NCBI RefSeq assembly: GCF_963675165.1
Contig: NC_087389.1
Location: 5,876,621 to 5,940,620, forward strand
Direction: 5' to 3'
Length of the DNA: 64,000 nucleotides
Origin: Halichondria panicea
Lineage: Eukaryota; Porifera; Demospongiae; Suberitida; Halichondriidae
Positions 32,647 to 44,700 of the stretch are shown here, one piece after another (the stretch's first letter is position 1; each line of letters opens with the position of its first letter). The position numbers were made by a program, and so were the translations under genes. Below the pieces are notes generated by a model. The model was not told the origin of the DNA. It did no database searches and saw only the letters and a program-made list of their open reading frames with translations.

Positions 32647-33310
32647 ATGATGTTTATCAAGATCAACACCATCTACTCGGCTATTGTTGGGATGACACAA
32701 TCCACTGATTTCTGCAGCAGCACTGAAGTTGCTGCAAGCTCAGTTTTCCTGTCCATCTGTGTTCTACTGGGAATTGCTAGCGAGTTAATCGATGCTTTGG
32801 ATACGAATTTAAAGAGCAGCAAAGAATACCGTATATATTATATATAGAGAGTATAATAATGTTCGTGGTTTTCGCGGATTAAGCATGAACCGCGAACATT
32901 TATAACCGCGAATTTAATATTTCATGCATGCATGCTGCAAAAAAGGCGCTATTCCACAAAAATTAAATCTGCGAAAACTTTTCTAAAGGCACATCCGCGA
33001 AAATTTATACCCTCGAAATATACCCGCTAATATACGGTATATCAATAAGTCATTCAATCAATTGGTAACTATCGGCATGATTCTTATTGTCACTATTTGC
33101 CTTCCCTTTTATTTACTGGCCGATAATTTCCAGCCTCTCGATTGTGCGTTCAGTTATGACACTATTGTTGCTAATGCGACCATCAGCACAACCACATGCA
33201 ACCGGACGGCCAACAGTGGAGTTAGACTGGGGTTTACCCTAACCGCACTTATTATCGTCCTCATCTTCTCCGGTGTTTATTTCTATCATGTTCGATTAGC
33301 TGAAAAATAA
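32647..33310 (+). pseudogene. Multi-pass membrane-protein ORF split by a MITE
   Basis: The first half (32647-32828) starts MMFIKINTIYSAIVGM and has one hydrophobic segment (VFLSICVLLGIASELI). The second half (33038-33310) has two (MILIVTICLPFYLL and LGFTLTALIIVLIFSGVYF) plus two N-glycosylation sites (NAT, NRT) between them. A 209-base MITE flanked by TA interrupts the frame. Removing the element plus one TA would join SSKEY to INKSF in the same frame. The protein family is not recognised. Loss of function by insertion is inferred. Confidence 0.55.
32829..33037. mobile_element. MITE (CCGTATAT family) inside the membrane-protein ORF
   Basis: Flanked by TA on both sides. The right end reads TATACCCGCTAATATACGG. 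The interior is the inverted counterpart of 31,716-31,915 (TTCGCGGATTAAGCATGAAC, AAAAAAGGCGCTATTCCAC). Confidence 0.75.
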
Positions 33311-33588
33311 ATCGAAAAAAGCTGAAGAGTAATTACTGGAAAAGAAACAGTGGTGTAGAATTTTAAATTTTTCATTATAATTATCAAGTTGTATTGTCAT
33401 AATTATATCCTTTTTCTCAGAATTAACTATAATCAGGAGTAGCTATACATAAAGCTAATTAAACTTAATGATTCAAAGTTCCTAATATGTAGGTATGCAG
33501 TGAAAGTGATATAAGGTCTGAAGTGGTGTGGTCCATATTGTGCCCCACATTATCACTCCTAAAAGGGGTGGGGCTGGTCTTGCAGGTA

Positions 33589-33970
33589 CAGTAGACTTTC
33601 GCTATTCCGGCTCTCTGGAGTAAGGCCACCTCGATATACCGGCCATTTGGCTTGGCAAGGAATGCTAGCTATATGTTTACTGCAAACAACTCACCCTGAA
33701 CTACGGCCACTCGCTATTCCGTTTACCGGCCAGTGCTGGCTGTCAGGTTTTCAACGTAATTTTATACGAATATTTCGGCCGGATATGACGTTTTGGGTGT
33801 GGTTTAGCAAATAAAATTGAGAACAGAATGATTCCTTATCCCTCGAGACAAGAACTGCAAAAGTAGTATTAGATTCGAGGTAAGGTCGTTAAGCCGCGGC
33901 TATTTCCTGAGCTGCAGCCACCTCGCTATTCCGGCCAAGCTGCGCTGCATGAGTGACCGAGAGTCTACTG
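33589..33970. mobile_element. pogo/Tigger-like MITE with TA target duplication
   Basis: The left end CAGTAGACTTTCG and right end CGAGAGTCTACTG (inverse CAGTAGACTCTCG) are each flanked by TA. The interior of 382 bases contains repeated CGCTATTCCGGC motifs but no transposase. The CAGTAGA terminus and TA target are typical of pogo-group Tc1/mariner elements. Confidence 0.75.
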
Positions 33971-33974
33971 TACA

Positions 33975-34490
33975 CTGTTATAGGAATGCTATGAACTTTA
34001 CTTCCAACTTTAGGTATTGAAGAGTCTCACACTAGGCCCTCATAACATTATTTTTACCATTATTCTATTAATTCTCAGATCGAAAAATGTGCTTATTATT
34101 AAAAATCCAAAAATTAATGCGACATAATAATTATAACATAAACACAGCACACATGCAAAGCTAACTGACACATGTACACGACATTATTAATATAATCATG
34201 ATTCTCATAATATTGGTGATAATCCTTCAAGCCATGAAAAAATTGTTATGCAAAACTTAATGTAATGATCTTTACCAAAAATGGACATTGACGCTATTAA
34301 TTTATCTACACCTATAATGCTAAAAATTATTCCGAGCATAATTTATCAGGGCCTACATTACACACTGTGCATATGGCAAATGACACTATCATTAGTAACA
34401 TACAAATCTTGAGTATAAGCAATAAAAATAATGAACAGTTTGTGCTATGCTAATAATAATTTTTTTTTTCTGATGTGTTCCGAGCTTTCA
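33975..34490. other. AT-rich spacer, nothing recognised
   Basis: Long A/T-rich sequence with many TAATTATAA motifs and short poly-T runs. No ORF or repeat of note. Confidence 0.5.
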
Positions 34491-34546
34491 CCTTTGACCC
34501 TCAGCGAGTCCCCATCCAACTTGCCATGGTGACTATGGGACGGACT

Positions 34547-34880
34547 TTAACCTGGGCTTGATACTGATTTGATCTCTGTTGGGTTGTCATAGCGACTGTA
34601 GTCTGGAAACTCGGTAATAGTTTTAGAGAACTTGACTTTCGGAGCCGATCTCCTAGCGTCTCTACAGTGTGTGGGCGTGTGTGGGTGGGGGGTAATTTAT
34701 AAAGAACAGAAATAATGCTGCAACTAAAGTGACTGCTATAGTGTACATACACGATTGGTAATACACAGTGACACTAGCAAGTGTATGCAATGGCCGAGTG
34801 GTCTCCCAGTAAAGTGTAGGATAACTCACTCTGTGTGTCTCTGGCTCCTGGAGGACCTCTCACTCTTGCTATCAGCCTGG
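34547..34880 (-). CDS. Terminal exons with a PP1-docking-like KVKF motif
   Basis: The terminal exon 34661-34547 follows TGTAG and reads DARRSAPKVKFSKTITEF then PDYSRYDNPTEIKSV, ending SSPG-stop. KVKF fits the RVxF docking motif for protein phosphatase 1. An upstream piece near 34,878-34,832 reads ADSKSERSSRSQRH. The parent protein is not recognised. Confidence 0.4.
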
Positions 34881-35096
34881 GCACAGAAATCAAACAATGT
34901 AGGTAGCTACTAAAGTCTATACTGTTGGCTACATTGAAACCTGTCTATACCCTACAAGTAGCGTCTATAATACAGCCAGGTTAATGGACCTCCAAACCTC
35001 TGCCCGGTGCATGGCCACTACCAAACAGGTATGATACAGTGCGTACGTAACTCTACTGTATTGCACACAAGCTACACACATGTACAGTGTCTCTCA

Positions 35097-35219
35097 CCTC
35101 ATGTGACTTGCTGTAGAGGCGCTGTATGATAGGAGTGAGGGGGGAGAAGGTTCAGGTCATACCACCACCACATTTACGAGCCTCTCCATTAGCATTCATA
35201 CGCTGAGCTACTGACGTCT
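35097..35219 (-). pseudogene. Broken copy of the FSPLTPIIQ exon
   Basis: Compared with the open copy at 53116-52994, the start ATG is AAG, one Arg is Cys, and the Arg before TFSPL is a TGA stop. The donor GTGAGA is kept. Confidence 0.6.
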
Positions 35220-35234
35220 TATATGCTTCCTGTG

Positions 35235-36260
35235 TGTGGTGGGAGGGTGTGTGTGTGTGGGAGGGTGTGTGTGTGTGTGGATGGGGGGGTATGCGTGTGA
35301 GTGTGTGGTGGGGGGGGGTGCAGTCATAGTGTGTGTATAGGTACCTAGTTATAATTCAAGCACAGACATGTTGCAGAAGTTGAACATCTTTCAGCAGCCA
35401 TAACTTTAGTACTGTGACCCCAATTTGATGATTTTCTGAAAGCTTAGAAAGAGACCTTTCAAATGATGTATTTCAATCCAATATTTAGATGTTGCCATAA
35501 TTCGACTTTGAACCATGGGCTATTATTACATGCAGGGTTTCATATAGTGGGGGGGGGGGCGGGAAGCTTCCCCCCCAAAAGAAAGGGGAGAGTTTGAGTA
35601 CTAGACCCAACACACGTCTTTTGCTAGAGGATGATTGTCTGTCTTACCACAAATCTATTCATTGCTTTTGGTACATGTGGTTTCTAGTGTTGTATACGGT
35701 GCACAATTACAACCAGCATACCAAGTTACATGGAGTTGCTAATAGGCACCAACAACAAGGGTGTGGTAACCAGAAGTTGGCGTGGCCTCCAAACTTTCAC
35801 GCTGGCGTGCGCGGTTTTCCCCCCCAAACTTAAAATCCTAGATGAAACTCTGACATGGTATCGTGCTAAATCTGACATCTCCCAAATATCTGGTACTATT
35901 TGAAAGGTTTTTTTCTAAGCTTTCAGAAAATTATAAAATTGGATCCACGGAATTCAAGTTATGGCAACTGAACGAGTCCACTAACCAATTGATTAAACGG
36001 GGGACATGTACATGTAGTACATACCTGCACATTAATTTATACTATTCACTCACTCTAACACTTCTTGGGGGGTGGCTGTTCGATAGTCAATGGTATTATG
36101 GTCCTCCCCTTTATCTGCCACCTCATGACCTCTGTCCTTTGACCCTTATGACCTCTTCTTAGCAGCAGGATCCGGGGGTACAGGGGAACGATTGGAGGAT
36201 CGTTTAGGGTTAGTGGGTGGTTCAGGGGGCGCCTTCCGCACATGTACTTGACCCCTGCTG
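35235..36260 (-). pseudogene. Copy 2 of the TG-tract/proline-rich-exon block
   Basis: Paralogous to 2300-3025 and 53,400-54,060. The proline-rich exon (about 36254-36060) keeps the PKRSSNRSPVPPDPAAK frame lost in copy 1 but has a TAA in KKRS-stop. A MITE has inserted at 35,533. Confidence 0.55.
35533..35852. mobile_element. MITE, CAGGGTTTCATA family, with ACATG target duplication
   Basis: The element begins CAGGGTTTCATATAG and ends CTAGATGAAACTCTG. ACATG flanks it on both sides (35528-35532 and 35853-35857). The paralogous sites at about 2,600 and 53,660 read TATTATTACATGGTATCGTG without the element. Confidence 0.85.
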
Positions 36261-36954
36261 GGGGGAGGGGGAAGGTTGATAATTCAAATTAAAAGTCGTA
36301 ATTTGAGTTGGTGAAATCCAAACATGCGCTCTCTTTATGTCCTACATGTATCACATGGTGTAATAAATCTACCACCTTAATCATCTTATGTTATATTTGT
36401 TAGAGCTACAAAGCTAATAACGAGGCTGTACCTGAATGAGATGTAGTCCTGGGTGGTTGAGGAAGGCGACGACTCTCTTACTGTCCTCCTTGGACACGCT
36501 ACTTGATAATCTGGACCTATAGAGGAGGATACAGGCACTGAGGCATAAATATAGAACCTTTTTGCAGTGCCTTACTGGGAAACCTATAGAACTACATTAC
36601 ATTAGCACAAATCATTAATTATTTTAATAGTACAATAATAGTATACAGTACGTACACTTGCAACAGAGATTTGCCGATCAAAACCACAATTACATTGTCA
36701 GCTATAAAGATTAAATAATTTCAGCCATTTCTACAAAAAAAGACAGAACCTAGTCTACCAAAAAGGGTAAGTTGGGTCGTTGCCCGTGAAACTTTGAACT
36801 GGGCGACGCCCCAACTTGTATGTACTTGAGAAGGAGTATAATGATTTCAAAATTTAGGGAAATTACTAACTGTTTTGTAAAAAAAGTCCCCAAGAGGGAA
36901 TCGAACCCATGCCTTATCTATCATCTAATCTACTAAGCCACCACCCTAACCTTC

Positions 36955-38654
36955 CAACAACTCCACCCCAGAGCTGATCTCCTCAGTGTTGATAAAGCTG
37001 AGGACCATTTCCAGTCCAACAAAACACGAGAGAATAGTGAAATCCTCGAGCTCTTTGAGAAGACAGGCATGTCTTCATTTCAGATCTGTACGATGTCTTG
37101 ATCGAACCCTCTTATCCTCACACTCAAACTTCACACACAGTCACCACCGCCCACACACTCTGAGAACTGCTCACCCACAGCAGCCAACAACAGCTCCTGC
37201 CATACCTTGGTCTGAGGGGGCGGGGGATTATGACATGATTATGATTGTGATTTCAAATGTAAAATACTTTTTTTAGTGCTTGTATCTAAGCACACCATTG
37301 GAAAATTAATTCTTAGCTACATGTATCAGGTTTCATACAGAGGGGGGGGCTGGGATTTCCCCCCCCCTTGAACTCTGAATGATGTCATAATAAAATGTAT
37401 ACTAGTAAAATGTCATGATTTGAAACACACGAAAAGCCCAAGTTGCACCTCAGATGATCATTTCGTAAAATCATTTCGTAAAATTTTACGATGATCATTT
37501 CGTAAAAAAAGGAACAACCTCCCTGAAATAAACGTTTCCCCCTCCCAGCTAAAAATCCTGTATGAAACCCTGGGCCTGTTGAATGGACAATATGAACACA
37601 AATTACGGGCTCTCAAAGATAGCTACCAAAACGACTGAAATTTGGAAAACAGTGTAAGGCTATCATAACATAGCCGTTGCTTATCACAGAACTTGTATAC
37701 TATAATCATGGCGCCTCACTGTGTGCATCTTTCTGACTTTGAATGACCACAATCCACCATGAGCATTATCAGAGTCCTCCCAAATAGGTCTCCTATTCTC
37801 ATTCCTCATAAGATGGTAGCTCTCTCTCTCGCCCAACTGGTCTATGGGACGAATATTGTTGACCACACCCCAAAATGCCTGTTGGTGGGTAGGGGGCGAT
37901 GTATTGATATTATAATGAACGTGATGGACATCACCTTGATGGTCTTGACTGTACACAAAGGTTTGAGATTCTCAAAGAAATCTTTGGCAGTTGCTCCTCT
38001 TCGTGTACTGTATGAATAATGAGAACATTCACAATATAATTATAATAACACGCACACACCATATTATAGTACAGGGGCACAGCACAAAATACACTATAGA
38101 GTACAACACTAGTAGTAGATACAGCATGGGACAGAGGGCCAGTTGCCTGTATGACTATTGCATAAAACACGAGGTTTCTCATGCTACATCTGTTTTATAT
38201 CACGATGACCCCGTACCAAATCATGCCTCGAGGCTATACGTAATATAACAGGGAAGGGAGTGTATGACTTGACTACACCTTGTTACCTGGACACAGCACA
38301 ACGATACTTTACAAGGAGGGGGACAGCACAAACACAGAACTGGCATAACTAGCTACACACACACAATGGCCACCACCAGATATATAACTACACCATTTTG
38401 TCCCCCTCTCAACTATCCAGTTTCTACACACACACACACGTACGTACACACACTCACGCATCATGCCAAAACGTCCACGGTGAGTTAAGGAGATAGTTAT
38501 CAGGGTCCCCCCCACTAGGCTCATTCACAGCCACGGCATCTTCCCTTGCCTTCCTTGATAGCCTGGGAGAGCTGGTCCGCATCTCTTCACCACCTTGCCC
38601 TGTTCTTAGAGTGTCTTCTGCCACTGTACCGTCAGCCATCTTGTAGGGAAACAA
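36955..38654 (-). pseudogene. EIF4E3: eIF4E3-like gene, copy 2, with stops in exon 4
   Basis: Exons 38654-38458, 37998-37935, 37878-37720 and from 37211 downward match the 4.5-6.1 kb gene. Exon 1 keeps the longer start MFPYKMADGTVAEDTLR. Exon 4 has two TGA codons, at 37133-37131 (after DCV) and at 37082-37080 (the Trp of VQIWNED). Its 3' end is removed by a deletion that fuses the exon to the SINE near 36,950. Exons 1-3 are intact, so a truncated product is conceivable, but cap-binding would be compromised. Confidence 0.8.
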
Positions 38655-38748
38655 GTGGGAGAAACTAGCAAAACACAGATGTAGTTTATTAGACTAACGA
38701 CCTTTTCCTAGCTTAACAAACAGTTTGTTCCTTGGACGACCTTTACCA

Positions 38749-41700
38749 TTATTCTTGCACACTAGGCCAAGCAATGGGCAATTTTTTAATGAATTCACAC
38801 AAATAGCACAAATCAAGGAAATAAATTGACTAAAACAGTACAAGTATGACATGCACAATAATGAGTTAGGTTCTATTGCACACCACAGGTTCAGGTTTTC
38901 TGTGTGTGAAATAATTGCATAATTATACTGAAACACGATGACAGCATGATTCACTTACCTAGCTGCTGACTGACAAATGTAAGTGGCCAATTTTTCCATT
39001 CTCATATCCAGTACGATGTCCACTAGTGCTCGGTACGTGGCTGCACCTGGATTATGCTGTCTCCACACCTTTAGAGTATGAAACATTGCTGTTTGCATGT
39101 CATTGAGAAACAAAGCATATTTAACATCTTTCTGTTCAGCAGGGCTCAGTCCCAGCATAGCAGGGTAGGTCTCCACATTGTCAAAGTGATCTGCCAGGTC
39201 CAACATGTCTGTCTCTTCAATTTCAGTATCAAGTTGAGAGTCGGTCACTTTTGTACGCTCCTTCAATTCCTCAATGGTCACAGTCCTCGGTCCACCAGCT
39301 CCTGGGAGAAGGAAAGGGGTGTGGTTAATGGGTGGAGTCTCTGATACAATATTTATTATGTTTTACATAATTATAGATATGAAATTCCTATAGCTGTACA
39401 GAACACTACCTTGTAACGGGTACTAATTTTAGCAAATTTGTAATTAACGCTAAATTAAGTCCCCACTAATAATAAACGCATTTAGTTCTTTTTTTCAAAC
39501 TCTTGCGTGTACATCTTTTGACAAATATTATGCTAATGAATTTGCTATAAATCTGCCAAAATGAGTACCCTAAAAACTGAAAACGTTTAAATTACTACTG
39601 TCTATAAATAAGATAATTATATATACAATGTATGCACATACCTGAGGGAATGGTGTGTGGATATGAAGTGAGGACATCTTGTGAGGTATCTCCTTCAGTG
39701 ACATCAGATGGTACAGCATCAGTCAGTACAGTAGAGGCTGTGTGTATTCATTAATAATATAACTGTCATTGTGAAAATACACTATACATCCTGCGTGCAA
39801 GTATATAGATTGCCGACAAAGATAGCAACACTCACCTGTTGTATGTTGGTCTGTTCTGTGTGTAGACTGCAGGGCTGTAGTACAAGTAGCCTCGTCACTA
39901 GCTGTGGGGTGGTGCTCTACTGGTGATGCCTGAGAGAAGCTCTGTTCATTGATGAGAGTGTCTGGATCAGTGACATCACTAGGAGTGTCCACTGTATCCA
40001 CAACCTCATCTATTGGGTGGTGTTCTACTGGTTCGTTAGTGGAATACCATGAATCAATGCTGTCATCATCATCATCATCATCGGAAGAGATCTACAATAA
40101 GATCACGATAAGTGTTAAAGAATGATATGACACAACACTCACTTGAGTATGCTCCTTCAATTCCTCAATGGTCACAGTCCTCGGTCCACCAGCTCCTGGG
40201 AGAAGGAAAGGGGTGTGGTTAATGGGGCGGAATCTCCGACAGTGAACAGACATTTAATATCCTAACTCTCTAAAAGTACACCCAGATATACAAATTCAAT
40301 TTGAATTAACAGAAGCATACTTTACATCATTATAATAATTATTGTATACTGTATAGCGCGAAATTTTCAAGGGGCTTAACCCTTTCCCCGTTGAAGCCGT
40401 CATATGACGGCCACTCTAGTGGTCATTTTCAAAAATTCGTTGTGCCCACTGTGTTGGAGCTATGCACACACTGTAGGTAGCAGCACATGCGCATTGAGCT
40501 GCTCTTTCACATGGTATCTTTAATATGCTGCCTTGAGGTACGCTTTGTACAGTAATGTCGAAAGAAAAGTGACCGTTTGATAATGTTTCAAGATCTTCGT
40601 AGTACAATCTCAGTGAGGTTCTAAAGTAGCTAGACAGTGAGAATATCGATGCTTATGGCCTTGTTGAGTGAGAGGACTGTGACTGGGATCATAGCTAGAT
40701 AAAAAGCTACCTCAAGCTAGAAAATATAGAGCCTGAAGGCCTGAGGAAGAAGCTCTTGCGATGGAACAACTTCTTGGATCTGGTAAGTCTAGAGTAGCAT
40801 CTGTAGTCTTGATAGCTTCAGTATAACTGTATTTAGGCTAGTTAGTACAGCAGTGGACATCATGAGCCACCATTGAACTTGTAAACCTGTGTGTAGGTGA
40901 AGAAAACATTTCCCGGGAAAAGGGCGTCTGCTGATACGACCTCGCAGAGAACTTTCTGCAGATCCTGATTGAACCATGTCACTGTGAGAACATTGAGAAC
41001 ACTTATTTAGTGTCTTTAGCCACTCTGTGCCTTCATACAATATTATTTGTGTACATAGTTGTGAATGTTTGTAAACAATTGCTAATTAGTGGGGGTGGTC
41101 AGTTGCTAGGTAACGAAGATGGTGTTAAGATACCTCTGGGGTCTGCGCTACCTGTAGGAAATAGTTACAAGTCATTTCAATGTATGGTTCATGACATACA
41201 AATTTTTAAAGAAAATTGTTATTTATTCTGTATTTTCTTGTTTTAATTAAAACGGGGAAAGGGTTAATTTTCGTTGATTTCGTGGGTTAGCAATCCTACA
41301 CGAAAATGAAGTCCACGAAAATTGTTTTTTAATTAGAATTATCTGCTATAACATGCAAAGATTTAAAGGCGTGGATTCCGGTAAGCAGCTATTTCCACGA
41401 ACATTGTGCAACGAAATGCTTTAAGATCTATAGGCTATTCCACGAAATATAAGTGCCTCAAAAATTTTGCGCTATATATACGGTACGTAATTCACACCTA
41501 CCTGAGGGATGGTGTGTGGATATGAAGTGAGGACATCTTGTGAGGTATCTCCTTCAGTGACATCAGCAGCTGTGTCTAATAATGAGATACAGTATTCAGT
41601 ATCTACGTTACAACTATACGTATATATTAATGACAACATGCATAACAGCGTGAAACCATCACGTTGTAGTCAATAATGTTCCACATAATAATAGAGCTAC

Positions 41701-44700
41701 ATATAATAATTTTACATACACTGTTCTGTACTTACCAGAGTATTGCTGCTGATCACTCTTTCTCTCAGTCTTCGTACAAGTACCTCCCGTAGCAGACGAT
41801 GGTTTTCCTAAAAATATAATTATGTATACTGAATTTTGAAGTGTTAATTGATAGAATTAAAAAAAGCCCAATGCATGTGTCTCACCGTCCAGTATCTAGT
41901 TACTACTGATACATGTGGTGAAGTGAAAAAAATGCACAAACACTGAAAATAGTTATATACCTGTGATGCTATCAGCCAATATGGTGAGCTTCACTGTGGG
42001 ATTATTGAGACCATCTGACAGGAGACTCCATGTTACATGTTGTGTACTCAGGAGCTTGGCCAACATTTCACGCAAGCATGACACATTATCTTCACAACAC
42101 TTGATATTGATGTTTGTGAGAATAGGATGAGTTAGACCTAGAGCCAATCCCAGATTGAACCAGTGAGGGCTGGCACTTTCATGTAGTTTCTCGTAAACAT
42201 GTTGTAGATCGTTGATTGTCAAAGCCTGTACAATAAACAGAGTTTCATTAATTTTGGTGAGGGTTGTCCCCTCGGAAATACCTTCTAGAGGAAACTCAAT
42301 GGGAATACAATTGAGGGGTTCTGTTGAACAATAGTTATGCCTCGGTGCGCATGCGCAAGAGAGGTATATACGGTAGTGTGTTTGTGTGTCTGTGTGTGTA
42401 GACTATTTCAGCTGCTCAAGGATCAATGAAGTGCAAGTAAGAGTTTCTATAGGCTTCTAGTCATGATTTCTTGGCTTGCAATGGTTGGATTTTGCAAAAT
42501 AAAGCTTCGTTCTCGAGTTATGCCTAGTTTTGTTTACTTGGAATGCCATTGCAGCCTGTTCAGAAGAGTCCGTAGCAAAAATTTTTCACCGAGTGTTGCT
42601 ACTCTACTTAGTAGTTAGCTCTGCACTAGAACGCTAGCTATATTGGTAGCTGCAAGAGTGAGAAGAGAGCTGCAAGGCTCTGCGACGTACTTGCCATCAG
42701 ATTTTAACTTTTGGCATCGATCGTTTTTAACAACAATCATGGTCGATCATTACCCACTATTTCCCGCATACACAACATTTTCATCATGATAAATTAATTA
42801 TAATCAATGTGTGTATAAAAGCTAGCTATAATTATGTTATGTAGCTTTGGCACCTCCACCGAGGCATCAACAACTGCGGTGCTTTCATCTTAACAGGGCA
42901 GATATAGTAATGAATTCCTGGGGTCACGAACCCTCTAGATATATACATATCATCAACACCCTAATATCATGCACGTGCACCATTTGCTCCCCTTGCCAAA
43001 ATGTCAGGAGGATAAGTAGATACAAGATTTAGAGTACTGCCTACCTTGTGCACGTTCAGCAGGTGAGGAAATTTCTCTGCGATTAGAACAATGTCACTCT
43101 CAGGGATTTCTTGATTGAGTTGTTGGTCCCTCACTCCAGTCTTCTTACACACATCTTCCATTACTGTAACAGAGGACAATTCACCTCAAGAAAAGAAAAA
43201 AGAAACAAGTAAAAAATATTGGGCCAAAAGTACAAGTATTATTCTTTATAAGCGACATAAAAAACTTACTCACAACAACCATTGGAGATATTTTAGGACA
43301 CAATAAACTGTTAAGTCTGAGTTGGTGCTACAATTACATCAACTACACAGTATCAACTACACAGGCACTGAATTATACACGGGGATTAACATGATCAGGC
43401 ACAGGACAAATTAATGATCATAACCTGTCGACCAAATGTGCACTTTATTACTGGTATGTTGATGTTGATCGCTCGTTGCATTGACCACATGTTCCATTGC
43501 AGGAGACAATTTGTCTGAGGAGGGAAATTTTATAATACAAAAGTCGTTACAAGTATATAATTATAGCTAGCTCTCCAAAGTATGCAGATCGAACCTCCGA
43601 CAGTGAACTTTTTAATTCTAACATACACCAAACAGGCTCTATAACTATGTTTATGATATACATGCATGCACTGTATAATCACGTAGATAATCCACACATA
43701 CGTGAGTGTGGATATGAAGTGAGGACATCTTGTGAGGTATCTCCTTCAGTGACATCAGATGGTACGGCATCAATCAGTACAGTAGAGGCTGTGTGTAAAC
43801 ATAAATAATTATGCCTACTGGCAGATGCTTTATGGAGCATGATATTATTTCCAGTACATGCATGAGTTGGTATATCGATCAAGATGTGGTAGCAATATCA
43901 CCCAAGTGGGTAATACATCACCATGTAACCACCGCCCTTGAACTTGCATCCCTTTGGAACCGGCTTTTGTGATTACCGAATGTAGTTTTACTAATAAGCA
44001 GGGAACATGGATAACTACGGCGAAATGATGTCATGCCCTGGCTCGTGCGTGAGTAATAACCTAAATCTATACGTATACAAAACACTGACAAAGATAGCAA
44101 TGCTCACCTGTTGTATGTTGGTCTGTTCCGTGTGTAGACTGCGCACGCAGGGCTGTAGTACAAGTAGCCTCGTCACTAGCTGTGGGGTGGTGCTCTACTG
44201 GTGATGCTTGAGAGAAGCTCTGTTCATTGATGAGAGTGTCTGGATCAGTGATATCACTAGGAGTGTCCACTGTATCCACAACCTCATAAACTATTCGGTT
44301 GTATTCCGCTGGTTTGTTAGCGGTTGACCATGAAAGGATGCTTTCAGAAACAGCTGAAGATATCTATAATGGATAAGATCACAGTAAAAAGTTAAAAATA
44401 ATGATGTATTGCAACACTCACCGTTTGAGCCTCATCAATCATCTTCGACAGTAGCGTATCCCAAAGAGAAGGGAAAGTACGATTCATCTAGGAAATTATG
44501 AGTATAGTTTTTAAGCATAAATCAAGAATTTACTGACCTCTTCATTTTGTGGAGGTAAACATGTTCTCTCCCACTCATTCAGCATTGCAGAATTCCTTGA
44601 TTCCCGTATGATCTGTGTATTAAGCTAGATAAATGCAACATAATCATGAACTGTAGAGTGAGTACCTTCAACTGTTCATTGCACATGAGCATCAACTCCT

